64,000 bases of DNA, from positions 2,418,001 to 2,482,000 of the forward strand of contig NZ_CP046172.1 in assembly GCF_011801145.1 (NCBI RefSeq), read 5' to 3'. A program made the translations under genes and the position numbers. The notes below the pieces were generated by a model, which was not told where the DNA came from, did no database searches, and saw only the letters and a program-made list of their open reading frames with translations. This document shows positions 12,034 to 20,997 of this stretch, in pieces. The stretch is from Nocardia arthritidis. Lineage in GTDB: Bacteria; Actinomycetota; Actinomycetes; Mycobacteriales; Mycobacteriaceae. The first letter of the stretch is position 1. Each line of letters opens with the position of its first letter.

Positions 12034-12942
12034 TTACCTGCTGACCGTTCCTTCTTGCAGCCGCTGAACCATCCGGTGCGTGGTTTGCAGCGGCGTTTCC
12101 CCCAGCGCGGGCGCGGTGAATCCGTTGCGCGCGTTGAGCTGCGCGATGCGATCGTTCCATGCGTCGTGCCCACGGAACGGAATGGTCTCCTCGGCGGAAT
12201 AGGCCGGGTAATTGCGATAATTGTTGGTCGCCGTTCCGCGCTTGCCGCGCACCAGGATCGGGTCCAGGTAGAGACCTTCGTTCGCCACCGTCGTCGAGGT
12301 CGCGATATAGCCGATGTCCAGGCCGCAGCGCCGATTGTCCGAGGCATTGGGTTCGGAATAGTGCAGGATATTCGGGTGGTGGATGGATACGTCACCGGGT
12401 GCGAGCTCGATATCGACGATGCCCGCCTTGGCCACCCATTCGTCGACCAACTCCTGGCTGGTCTGCGAATAGAGCATATTGGGGGTGTCGGTGCGCGATT
12501 CCGGCGGAATGATCGGCACCCGGTGGCTGCCCGGCACGATGCGCAGGCACCCGTTGCTCGTATTGGACGGGTCGATGGCCACCCAGACGGTCAGCGCGAC
12601 CAGCGGCCGCAATTTCCAATAGGCGCCGTCCTGATGCCACAGCACCGGCCTGCCGTCCTTAGGTGGTTTGCATACGTAGTGCGCGGTGAAGCAGGCCAGA
12701 TCCGGCCCGAGGAATAATTCGGCGATGTCAACGAGCCGGTCGTCGGTGACCAGGCGCACCCAAAAGGCGTCGTTGCGCATCAGGGGGTGGTGATACTCTT
12801 CCGGCCGCAGCTGCGGATAACGCCGGCCGAGCCATTCGACATGCGCCTGCGCCTCTTTTATCAGCTCGGCGTCCAGGACATTGCGGATTATCGCGAATCC
12901 GTTCTCTTCGTACTCCCGGACGAGGGTATCGGCGTCGAGCAT
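12034..12942 (-). CDS. Phytanoyl-CoA dioxygenase family Fe(II)/2-oxoglutarate oxygenase
   Basis: A 302-residue non-heme iron oxygenase. The HxD part of the iron triad is in WHQDGAYW, and a distal His is probable in the segment SIHHPNILHY. An Arg pair in NRRCGLDIGY is a candidate 2-oxoglutarate anchor. Enzymes of this family hydroxylate, halogenate or epimerise free or carrier-bound intermediates; its place among P450s beside an NRPS points to peptide tailoring. GGGAA precedes the ATG. It is divergent from the second P450 across 307 bp containing operator copy B. Confidence 0.92.
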   Translation of the reverse strand: MLDADTLVREYEENGFAIIRNVLDAELIKEAQAHVEWLGRRYPQLRPEEYHHPLMRNDAFWVRLVTDDRLVDIAELFLGPDLACFTAHYVCKPPKDGRPVLWHQDGAYWKLRPLVALTVWVAIDPSNTSNGCLRIVPGSHRVPIIPPESRTDTPNMLYSQTSQELVDEWVAKAGIVDIELAPGDVSIHHPNILHYSEPNASDNRRCGLDIGYIATSTTVANEGLYLDPILVRGKRGTATNNYRNYPAYSAEETIPFRGHDAWNDRIAQLNARNGFTAPALGETPLQTTHRMVQRLQEGTVSR

Positions 12943-13249
12943 TCTGAATTCCCTTCGATTATTCGGCTAACATTCTTGTACGCCGATCTGATCCATGGGC
13001 TCGCCGGTTGGCCTTCCGGGAAAATGCGAGCATCGTCGGCCGGGGACGAACCGGCTGCGCCATCGAAATTTTACCGTCGTGGGAGGGGCGGTAAGCGTGC
13101 TTGCGGGCATCCCGATGTCCTGGCGACGGGACATTTGTGAAAGGCCGTTCATATCGACACCGGCGCGGCGGATCTGAAACAATCAGTCGACATTCCGCCA
13201 CCTCGGAAACATCATGCGGGAAAATAACCAGCGAATTACGGGAGAGGCC
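12943..13249. other. Divergent intergenic region between dioxygenase and second P450
   Basis: No gene is seen in these 307 bp. The region contains operator copy B and presumably the divergent promoters. I cannot assign -10 and -35 boxes with confidence. Confidence 0.6.
13116..13133. promoter_or_regulatory. Operator motif copy B
   Basis: TGTCCTGGCGACGGGACA; 116 bp before the P450 start at 13250 and 173 bp before the divergent dioxygenase start. It differs from copy A at two positions. Confidence 0.7.
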
Positions 13250-14440
13250 ATGTCCGCACTGGCTGAGCGATGGAAATTGGATGAACAGCGCTTCTTCTGG
13301 ATTTACGGTGAGCAGGGGCGGGCGCCGAAACGGGTCGAGCTGGACGAGCGCACCGGCATCTGGAATGTGCACGGGCACGCCAACGCGCTGCAGGTGCTGA
13401 ACAATCCGGCGATCTTCTCGTCGGGGACCGGCCGCCTCATCCCGGAGCAGAGCGAATTCGACGAGGGCGCCATCACCCAGCTGGATCCGCCGCGGCATAC
13501 CAAGCTGCGCAAGCTGGTCACCGCCGCGTTCACCCCGCGGGCGATCGCCGAACTGGAACCGCGCGTGCACGCGATCGTCGACACGCTGCTGTCGAAGGTC
13601 GAAGGTGAGCGCGGATTCGATCTGATCACCGATTTCGCCTACCCGCTGCCGATCACGGTGATCACCGAACTGCTCGGGGTGCCCGCGGACGATCATGTGC
13701 TGATCCAGGGCTGGGTGGACCGAATGCTCAGCGGGACAACGGAACTGTCCCTCGTCGACCACGAGAACGACAGCGAGATCGTCGATGTGCTCGCGCAGGC
13801 CAAGCACATCACCGATTATCTGCGCGGGCTGGTGAAAGAGCGGGTGGCCAACCCGCGCGACGACATGCTCACCAAACTCGTCCAGGCCGAGGTGGACGGT
13901 GAGCGGCTGACCGAACCCGAGATCGTCAACTTCGCGAACGCGCTGCTGGTGGCGGGGCATGTCACCACGACACTGCTGATCGGCAGCACCGTGCTGTGTC
14001 TCGACGCATATCCGGAAGCAGACCGAGCGGTCCGCTCCGATCGGAGCCTGATGCCGACGCTGCTGGAGGAGACGCTGCGCTACTTCCCGCCGATCACCAT
14101 GATGGCGCGGGTCACCAATGCCGAGGTCGAGCTCGGCGGCGTCACCATCGGACCCGACCAGTTCGTCGCGGTCTGGTCGCCGACAGCCAACCGCGACGAC
14201 GAGGTCTTCGCCGACCCCTTCGCCTTCGACCCGGCGCGCGAACCGAATCCGCACCTGTCCTTCGGCCGCGGCGCGCACTTCTGCATCGGCGCCGCGCTCG
14301 CCAGGCGCGAGGGATATATCGCGATGAACGCGCTGTTCGATCGCTTTCCGAGGCTGCGCGTCGACCCGGACGGCACGCCGACGTTCATGACGAGCCCGAA
14401 CCTCAACGGCCTGACCAAACTGCCCGTCGTCGTCGACTGA
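13250..14440 (+). CDS. Cytochrome P450 (second of four)
   Basis: A 396-residue P450. ATG 13250 was chosen because GGAG lies 5 nt upstream; an in-frame ATG at 13214 would add 12 residues. The ExxR motif is EETLR, the I-helix VAGHVTTT (Val where Asp/Glu is usual) and the heme loop FGRGAHFCIG. Strong similarity to the first P450 around the TVLCxDA..P segment and the C-terminus suggests duplication. It is followed at 14 nt by a peptidase gene with its own GGAGG, so the two are likely cotranscribed, with operator copy B upstream. Confidence 0.95.
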   Translation: MSALAERWKLDEQRFFWIYGEQGRAPKRVELDERTGIWNVHGHANALQVLNNPAIFSSGTGRLIPEQSEFDEGAITQLDPPRHTKLRKLVTAAFTPRAIAELEPRVHAIVDTLLSKVEGERGFDLITDFAYPLPITVITELLGVPADDHVLIQGWVDRMLSGTTELSLVDHENDSEIVDVLAQAKHITDYLRGLVKERVANPRDDMLTKLVQAEVDGERLTEPEIVNFANALLVAGHVTTTLLIGSTVLCLDAYPEADRAVRSDRSLMPTLLEETLRYFPPITMMARVTNAEVELGGVTIGPDQFVAVWSPTANRDDEVFADPFAFDPAREPNPHLSFGRGAHFCIGAALARREGYIAMNALFDRFPRLRVDPDGTPTFMTSPNLNGLTKLPVVVD

Positions 14441-14454
14441 CCGGAGGAATCAGG

Positions 14455-16719
14455 ATGGAACTCGACGCGAGCGCCTACCGGACGGCGGAGCAGCTGCTGC
14501 GGCACAATCGGGCTGGGCTGGTGCTCGGCGGTAAGGTGCGGCCGCGCTGGACCGCCGACGGCGGCTTCTGGTACACGGTGGACACCGAGCGAGGACGGCA
14601 GTTCATCCTCGTCGACCCGGTCGAGGGTGTCCGGCGGCCCGCATTCGACCACGAGCGGCTCGCGGCGGCGCTCGCGGCCGCGTCCGGGCAGTCGGTCGAT
14701 GCCGCGGCGCTGCCGTTCGCCGCATTCGAAACAGCCGGGGACGCAATCGAATTCGATGCGTTCGGCACGCACTGGCGATGCGCGCTCGGCGAATACACCT
14801 GCGCACCGGCCGAGGCCCGCCCGGCGGTCAACCTGCTCGAAGTCGCCTCGCCCGACGGCAAAATCGCGGTCTTCCGCGCCGGATACGACCTGCGCGCCCG
14901 CTCGCTCACCGGCGGCGCGGACTGGGCGCTCACCGAGGACGGCACCCGCGAACGCGACTACGGTTCCAACCCGGACTATTTCATGTACTCGACGCTGCTG
15001 GCCTCGCTCGGGGTGCCGCATCTGCCGCCGTCGGTCGCGTGGTCGCCCGATTCGACCCGGGTGCTCACCCATCGGACCGATCAGCGCGGCGTCCGGGAAA
15101 CCCATCTGACGCGGGTCATGCCCGCGGGCGGCGGCGCACCCGAACTGCTCACCCAGCGCTTCGCGATCCCCGGTGACGAACATCAGCCGATGGCCGAACT
15201 CGTCGTGCTGGATATCGCCGCTGGCACGGTGATTCCGGCTCTCGCCGAACCGATCCCGATGTCGATGAGTTCACCGATCGCCCGGCAGTGGGCGTGGTGG
15301 TCGGACGACGGTTCGGCCGTGTACTACCTGAATACGACGCGGTACGCGAAGGAGCTGAGCCTGCACCGGCTCGACCCGGTATCCGGCGAGGTGCGCACCA
15401 TCCTGTCCGAGTCGGCGACGACCTGGATCGAACCGGCGCAGCGATTCGCGCAGGCGCCCATCGTCAAGGTGCTCGGGTCGGAGGTGCTGTGGTTCTCCCA
15501 GCGCGACGGCTGGGGGCACCTGTACCGCTACGGCATCGAGGACGGTGCGCTGCGCAACCAGGTGACCTCCGGCGAGTGGGTGGTGCAGCAGATACTGCAC
15601 GTCGACGAGCACGTCGTCTACTTCCTCGCGTCGGGCCTGATCGCGGCGGACCCCTATCGCAGGACGGTGTGCCGGGTCGGCCTCGACGGCTCGGATTTCA
15701 CCAGGCTGACCGATGACGACCTCGACCATGCGGTGACGGTCTCGCCGGACGGGTCGTACTTCATCGACTCGGCATCCACCACCGACATCGCGCCGGTGCA
15801 CACGGTGCGCGGCTGGGACGGCGGCGTGCGCGTCGAACTGGAACGGGCCGATATCTCCCGGCTCGTGGCGACCGGATGGACCCCGCCGCAGCGTTTTCGG
15901 GCGACCGCCGCCGACGGCTCCACCGACATTGACGGAATGCTTTACCTCCCACACGGATTCGATCCGGACAAGCGCTACCCGGTGCTCGACCATCCATACG
16001 GATTCCCGATCGCGAACCGCGTCGCCCCGTGCTTCGATCCCGGCTATTACGGTACCGACGCGGAAGTGCTTGCGGCGCTTGGCTTTGCGGTGATCGCGGT
16101 GGACGGGCGCGGTTCGCCGGGCCGGAGCAAGGCGTTCCACGACGCCGCGTACGGTCGGTTGGCCGACGCGGCCGGGCTCGCGGATCATGTTGCGGCGCTG
16201 CGTGAATTGGCCGCGACCCGGCCGTGGCTCGACCTGGACCGGGTCGGGGTGTTCGGCACATCCTCCGGTGGTTTCGCCGCCGCGCGGGCGCTGCTCGACT
16301 TCCCGGATGTCTTCAAGGCGGGCGTCGCCGAGACCGGCATGCACGATATGCGCTACGTCGACCTCGGTATCGCCGAGATGTACAACGGCCCGCTCGGCGA
16401 TGCGTATACGGCGGCGGCCAATGCGGAATTCGCGGACCGGCTCGTCGGCAAACTCCTGCTGGTGCACGGCGGTCTGGACGACAGCGTCTCACCCGATCTG
16501 ACGCTGCGGCTGGCCGAGGCGCTGGTGCGGGCGGACCGCGATTTCGAACTGCTCATCGTGCCCGGCGCCGACCATTTCGGCACCGGCTATCAGCACTACC
16601 TCAACCGGCGCCGCTGGGACTTCCTGGTCCGCAACGTGATGGGCGCCGAACCGCCGGCCGGGTATCGGCTCACCCCGATCCCGATGGATATGGACGCCGT
16701 CGCCGAACTGTTCGGCTGA
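14455..16719 (+). CDS. S9 family serine peptidase (dipeptidyl-peptidase IV / prolyl-oligopeptidase type)
   Basis: A 754-residue protein with an N-terminal beta-propeller-like domain and a C-terminal alpha/beta-hydrolase catalytic domain. The triad is visible as Ser in GTSSGG, Asp in HGGLDDSV and His in GADHFG. No signal peptide is evident, so it should act in the cytoplasm. GGAGG sits 8 nt before the ATG. Within an NRPS locus such an enzyme could trim a precursor peptide, hydrolyse a shunt product, or protect the producer; which one cannot be decided here. Flanked closely by P450 genes on the same strand, it looks like part of that operon. Confidence 0.9.
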   Translation: MELDASAYRTAEQLLRHNRAGLVLGGKVRPRWTADGGFWYTVDTERGRQFILVDPVEGVRRPAFDHERLAAALAAASGQSVDAAALPFAAFETAGDAIEFDAFGTHWRCALGEYTCAPAEARPAVNLLEVASPDGKIAVFRAGYDLRARSLTGGADWALTEDGTRERDYGSNPDYFMYSTLLASLGVPHLPPSVAWSPDSTRVLTHRTDQRGVRETHLTRVMPAGGGAPELLTQRFAIPGDEHQPMAELVVLDIAAGTVIPALAEPIPMSMSSPIARQWAWWSDDGSAVYYLNTTRYAKELSLHRLDPVSGEVRTILSESATTWIEPAQRFAQAPIVKVLGSEVLWFSQRDGWGHLYRYGIEDGALRNQVTSGEWVVQQILHVDEHVVYFLASGLIAADPYRRTVCRVGLDGSDFTRLTDDDLDHAVTVSPDGSYFIDSASTTDIAPVHTVRGWDGGVRVELERADISRLVATGWTPPQRFRATAADGSTDIDGMLYLPHGFDPDKRYPVLDHPYGFPIANRVAPCFDPGYYGTDAEVLAALGFAVIAVDGRGSPGRSKAFHDAAYGRLADAAGLADHVAALRELAATRPWLDLDRVGVFGTSSGGFAAARALLDFPDVFKAGVAETGMHDMRYVDLGIAEMYNGPLGDAYTAAANAEFADRLVGKLLLVHGGLDDSVSPDLTLRLAEALVRADRDFELLIVPGADHFGTGYQHYLNRRRWDFLVRNVMGAEPPAGYRLTPIPMDMDAVAELFG

Positions 16720-16752
16720 CCCCTGATCGCCTTCAGATAAGGAACGAACGAG

Positions 16753-17952
16753 ATGACCGATTCCCTGTCCGTGCCGGTGCAGCTGCCGATCATGCGCGCT
16801 GCCGACCGACCGTTCGATCCGCCGCCGGAGCTCGCCGAACTGCGCGAGCGGACGCCGCTGCGCAGGCTCGCGATGCCGGGCGGATACGGCGGGTGGTTGG
16901 TGACCAGTCACGCCCTGGTTCGCGCGGTGCTCGGGGATCAGCGCTTCAGCGTCCGGCACGAGCTCATGCACTCACCATTTCCGGGCACGGAGGGCGTCGA
17001 GGTGCCCGCGGCCCCGCCGGGGCATTTCAGCGCCTTCGATCCGCCGGAGCACACGCGTTTCCGGAAACTGTTGACGGGCAAGTTCACCGTCCGCCGGATG
17101 GCCCAGCTCACCGCCCGGCTGGAGCAGATCACCGCCGAATGTCTCGGCGCGATGGACGGTATGGAGCCGCCGGTGGATCTGGTGCAGGCGTTCGCCCGCC
17201 CGATTCCCACCGCGATGATCTGCGAGCTGCTCGGCGTGCCCGATCAGGAACAGGAGCTGTTCCACCGGCTTTCCCGGCTGAACGAACTGGACGTGACCCC
17301 GGAGGAGACCGTCGAGCTCACCACCGGGCTGGACAAATACATGCACGAGCTGGTGCTGGCCAAGCGCGCCACGCCGACCGACGATCTGCTCAGCGATGTC
17401 GCGGCGAGCGATCTCACCGAGGAGGAGCTCACCGGCGTCGGGACGCTGCTGCTCGGCACCGGCCTCGACACCACCGCCAATATGCTCGCGTTCGGCGTCT
17501 TCGCGCTGCTCGCCCATCCCGATCAGCTCGCCCTGCTGCGCCGCGGCGACGGCGATTCCGACGCGGTGGTCGAGGAACTGTTGCGCTACTTGAGCATTCA
17601 GTGGTTCTCCGCACGGGTGGCGCTGGACGACGTCGAGCTGGACGGGCAGCGGATCGAGCCGGGCGACATGGTGGTGCTCTCGCTGCACGCGGCCAACCGT
17701 GACCCGGAACGCTTCCCGGATCCCGACGCGCTGGACATCCAGCGGCGCGCCGTCGGACACCTGGCCTTCGGGCACGGCATCCACCAGTGCCTCGGCCAGC
17801 AACTGGCCCGCGTCGAAATGCGCGTCGCGTATCCGGCTCTGCTGCAACGGTTTCCGACCTTGCGCCTCGCGGTCGCGCCCGAGGAGGTGCCGCTGCGCAT
17901 CGGCGCCATGTACGGCGTGCACCGGCTGCCGGTCGCATGGGACCGGGCGTGA
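16753..17952 (+). CDS. Cytochrome P450 (third of four)
   Basis: A 399-residue P450 of more canonical type than its three neighbours: the I-helix LLGTGLDTTAN keeps the Asp-Thr pair, with ExxR as EELLR and heme loop FGHGIHQCLG. It may come from a different P450 lineage than the other three and may accept a different substrate. The start follows the peptidase stop by 33 nt, and the next gene begins 10 nt after its stop, so this is one transcription unit from 13250 to 19201. Confidence 0.94.
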   Translation: MTDSLSVPVQLPIMRAADRPFDPPPELAELRERTPLRRLAMPGGYGGWLVTSHALVRAVLGDQRFSVRHELMHSPFPGTEGVEVPAAPPGHFSAFDPPEHTRFRKLLTGKFTVRRMAQLTARLEQITAECLGAMDGMEPPVDLVQAFARPIPTAMICELLGVPDQEQELFHRLSRLNELDVTPEETVELTTGLDKYMHELVLAKRATPTDDLLSDVAASDLTEEELTGVGTLLLGTGLDTTANMLAFGVFALLAHPDQLALLRRGDGDSDAVVEELLRYLSIQWFSARVALDDVELDGQRIEPGDMVVLSLHAANRDPERFPDPDALDIQRRAVGHLAFGHGIHQCLGQQLARVEMRVAYPALLQRFPTLRLAVAPEEVPLRIGAMYGVHRLPVAWDRA

Positions 17953-17962
17953 TCGAGCGCAA

Positions 17963-19201
17963 ATGCTTGGCAGAGAAGCGAAATCGGCGATAGAGCGGCT
18001 CGCCGCCGCCATCGTCTCGGTGCGGCCGCTCGTCGCCGGGGTCGGTGCGCCGGTGCGCGTCGTGCCGAATGCCGGGCACGATTGGCCGCCCGGTCACCGG
18101 CATGCGGTGCGCCGCCTGCTCGATCGGATCGCCCGGCGCGCCGGAGTCGAGGGTTTGGTGCTGGCCGAGGATGTGGCGTTCGACGATCTCCAGGTATTCG
18201 AACGGGTGGTGAGCGAGCGGCTCGCACTCGGTGACTGCGTGCGCGCCGCCGGGATCGTTCCCGCGGATCTGCTCGGTGAGGTGGAGCGGATCGCCGCGGC
18301 GGCGGTGGCGGCCGGTTTCGACACGTTCGCTCATCAGGAGACCATCGCCTCGAATGATGGTGTGCCGCTACAGGTTTACTCCGCGGGGGTGGGGGAGGAG
18401 ACTGTCGTTCTCGTCCCCGCATGCGGTATGCCCGCCGCGCTCACGGAGTCATGGGTGCGCTTTCTTTCCCGCGACCGTCGTGTGCTGACCTGGGAGAGTC
18501 GCGGATTATTCGGTGCGGCTGAGCCTTTAGGTGACTACGCCGTGGACAGCCGGGCGCAGGCCACCGACCTGTTCACGGTCATGGCGCACTATGGTGCGCC
18601 GAGCGCGCACGTCGTCGGATTCTGCGGCGGGGCGGTCATCGCACTGCTGGCCGCCGCATTGCGGCCCAAGGCAATTCGCTCGCTCAGCCTGTGGCACGGC
18701 GCATACGGATTCGCCGACGGCGGCCCGATGACCAAGCACGAGAAGGGAATGCTCGAACTGACCACCACCGCCGCGGCCGACCGCGCCGCCGCGACGGCCG
18801 TGCACACCGCCTTCTGCGAGGTGATGCTCACCAACACGCCCACCGAGGTGGCCCACCTCGTGCTGTACCCATACGCGAGCCCGGAACTGCTCTACCGGTA
18901 CTGCCGCCTGAATTTCGCATTGACCAGCACCGACGTCGGCCGGTACCTCGCCGACGTGCCGCAGCCCACGCTCGTCGTCACCAGCCGCGACGACCACACC
19001 ACCCATCCCGCCGCTTCCGAACGAGTAGCGGCGGCCCTGCCGAACGCCCACCTCTGGCTGACCGACCACGGCGACCACATCTCGGCGTTCACCGCGGGCG
19101 ACCCCCTACTCCGCACGGCCGCCGACTTCATGACCCGAGCCGCCGAATCGCCTACGCCACAGGACGATTCCCCACGCATCGACGTGTTCACCCGGCAGTA
19201 G
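17963..19201 (+). CDS. Alpha/beta hydrolase with Cys nucleophile and extra N-terminal domain
   Basis: A 412-residue protein. Residues about 130-395 form an alpha/beta-hydrolase fold. The nucleophile elbow reads GFCGG, giving Cys221 where Ser is normal. Candidate acid and His lie in TSRDDHTTH and DHGDHISAF. About 125 N-terminal residues precede the fold and I do not recognise them. Possible roles are a type II thioesterase, a lactone- or ester-cleaving enzyme, or an acyltransferase acting on the peptide. The ATG at 17963 is the first usable start after the P450 stop; a GTG overlapping that stop runs quickly into a TAG. The 3' end is already part of a 115-bp repeat array. Confidence 0.85.
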   Translation: MLGREAKSAIERLAAAIVSVRPLVAGVGAPVRVVPNAGHDWPPGHRHAVRRLLDRIARRAGVEGLVLAEDVAFDDLQVFERVVSERLALGDCVRAAGIVPADLLGEVERIAAAAVAAGFDTFAHQETIASNDGVPLQVYSAGVGEETVVLVPACGMPAALTESWVRFLSRDRRVLTWESRGLFGAAEPLGDYAVDSRAQATDLFTVMAHYGAPSAHVVGFCGGAVIALLAAALRPKAIRSLSLWHGAYGFADGGPMTKHEKGMLELTTTAAADRAAATAVHTAFCEVMLTNTPTEVAHLVLYPYASPELLYRYCRLNFALTSTDVGRYLADVPQPTLVVTSRDDHTTHPAASERVAAALPNAHLWLTDHGDHISAFTAGDPLLRTAADFMTRAAESPTPQDDSPRIDVFTRQ

Positions 19202-19650
19202 ATCGCGCTGGGTCATCACTGAAACGCCCAGGCATAGCGGACTTCATGGTCCGCGTCGGCGATCGTTGACGGCGCGTGGCGTTTCCCCGCGCGCCGCAGT
19301 GTTCGCCTGGCGGTGGATCGCGCTGGGCCGTCACCGAAACGTTCAGGTATAGCGGACTTCATGGCTCGCGTCGGCCGATTGCCAACGGTGCGGGGCGTTT
19401 CCCGCGCACCGAGGTGCTCGCCTGGCATGGATCGGGGTGAGCCGTTACCGAAACGCCCAGGCACGGCGGACTTCATAGCCCGCGTCGGCCGATTGCCAAC
19501 GGTGCGGGGCGGTTCCCGCGAATCGACATGTTGGCCCGGCGGTAGTTCGCGATGGGCGATCACCGAAACGTTCAGGCATAGCGGACTTTATGGTCCGCGT
19601 CGGCCGATTGCCAACGGTGCGGGGCGTTTTCCCGCGAACCGGCGCATGAT
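19166..19650. repeat. Tandem array of four ~115-bp repeats with flanking partial copies
   Basis: The shared core GCGGACTT begins at 19237, 19352, 19466 and 19581, so the period is 114-115 bp. A partial unit forms the last coding bases of the hydrolase (from about 19166), and the last unit contains the acyltransferase stop codon. A shorter similar stretch recurs inside the acyltransferase near 19690. In units 1 and 4 the core forms a perfect hairpin GCGGACTTCATGGTCCGC (the loop is TTTATG in unit 4). No spacers or conserved ORF are seen, so this is not a CRISPR array. It fills the 386 bp between the two convergent genes. Confidence 0.85.
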
Positions 19651-20997
19651 CGGCACGTCGACCCAGTGATAGATCATGGCTGCCGCTGCCACCGAGACGG
19701 CCAGGCATAGTGTCGCGAATCCGGCCCAGCCGCCGAATCCGTAGCGGCCGCCGCCGATCAGGGTGCGCGTGACGATCACCATTACCGGGAACTGGATCAG
19801 GTAGAAGGCGTAGGAGATATTTCCCAGCCATACCAGTGCGGGGTTGGAGTTGAGGCCGCGGTGGCCGTTGAGGTCGCGCGTCGCGAGCGTGGCGACCACG
19901 GCTGTCGTCGGTGCGAGCAGCAGCGCCGACATTTTGTAGTTCACCGGCACCACCCATGTCGCCGCGTACGCGAGGAACAGGGCTAGCAGCGGCGGCGCTA
20001 GACGGGTGTTGTGCCAGCGTCCTTCCAGCACCATGCGGGCCGCGAGCACACCTAGGAAGAACTCCGGCAGGCGCGAGGCCGGGAAGTTGTAGCTGAGCCA
20101 ATATGACTGTGCGACAGGGATATCCGGTTGCGTGAACCAGATGGGCGCGGCGTGCAGCTCGAAATGCGGTGACAACTCACCCGGAACCAGCCGTGGCGCA
20201 AAGGCATTCGCGATGCCCTTCGGTCCGGGAACCCACAGGAAGTATGCGGTGTGCATGGCGAGAATACCGAGCAGCAGCACACCCGCGGCGGGCAGCAGCA
20301 GTCGCGCCGGTATTCGCCGCACCAGCGGCAGCATCAGCGGAAAGCTCAGGTAGAACAGCATTTCCGAGGTAAGCGACCACGAGGGCACATTCAGTCCGCC
20401 GACCGTGGTCCACTTCGGTACCCAGTTGTGTATCAGCAGCAGATCCGGCAACCACACCACCGTGCGCGCCAGCGGCGGACCCGCCGCGGCGATGAATATT
20501 GCCGCCGCCAGCAGGTGCGTCGGATAGATCTTCAGCACTCGCCGCCGGTAGAACAGCCGCACCGTCATCCCCGGCTTGTACGACCAGTAGATGATGAATC
20601 CGGAGAGCACGAAGAAGAAGGTGACGCCCGCCGCGCCCAGCTGCATCGGAAACCAATAGTGCAGCCGCCGAAAGAATTCCGACTTCTGGAACGGATATAC
20701 CGGCAGGAACACCAGCGAGTGCAGGATGAACACCGAGAAGGCCGCCCACCACCGCGCGCCGGTCAGCGATGGCAGCGCCGGACGGTCCCGCCGGGGATCC
20801 GCGACAGTGGGCTCCGAGGTCGCAATGCTCTGCGCCGCAGCGCTTTTCGATGTCGTGGCGTTGGTGACCGCGGCGGTCTCTGTCGGCGTGGCACCGTTCG
20901 CCGCCGCAGCGGATTGCGCCACCGCCCTACCGTCCGATGCGGCAGCCCGCCCCCGCGGCTCGGCGGCGGGCTCGGGTGTCACCTGCCGCCCACGCAT
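19588..20997 (-). CDS. Membrane acyltransferase (acyltransferase-3 / OafA-like)
   Basis: A 469-residue integral membrane protein. After an Ala/Ser/Thr-rich N-terminus of about 70 residues come roughly ten hydrophobic segments, starting WWAAFSVFILHSLVFLPVYP, with FFFVLSGFIIYWSY typical of acyltransferase-3 proteins that O-acylate sugars or lipids at the membrane. The ATG overlaps the TGA of the SGNH hydrolase (TGATG), so translation is coupled. An acyltransferase-3 next to an SGNH domain is a known functional pairing, often fused in one protein; here they are separate. The last codons lie within the tandem-repeat array. Confidence 0.9.
   Translation of the reverse strand: MRGRQVTPEPAAEPRGRAAASDGRAVAQSAAAANGATPTETAAVTNATTSKSAAAQSIATSEPTVADPRRDRPALPSLTGARWWAAFSVFILHSLVFLPVYPFQKSEFFRRLHYWFPMQLGAAGVTFFFVLSGFIIYWSYKPGMTVRLFYRRRVLKIYPTHLLAAAIFIAAAGPPLARTVVWLPDLLLIHNWVPKWTTVGGLNVPSWSLTSEMLFYLSFPLMLPLVRRIPARLLLPAAGVLLLGILAMHTAYFLWVPGPKGIANAFAPRLVPGELSPHFELHAAPIWFTQPDIPVAQSYWLSYNFPASRLPEFFLGVLAARMVLEGRWHNTRLAPPLLALFLAYAATWVVPVNYKMSALLLAPTTAVVATLATRDLNGHRGLNSNPALVWLGNISYAFYLIQFPVMVIVTRTLIGGGRYGFGGWAGFATLCLAVSVAAAAMIYHWVDVPIMRRFAGKRPAPLAIGRRGP

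Noticed and set aside
19166..19650. CRISPR-like periodic repeats
   Set aside because: Units are 115 bp, contiguous and degenerate, without unique spacers or cas genes; simple tandem duplication explains them.
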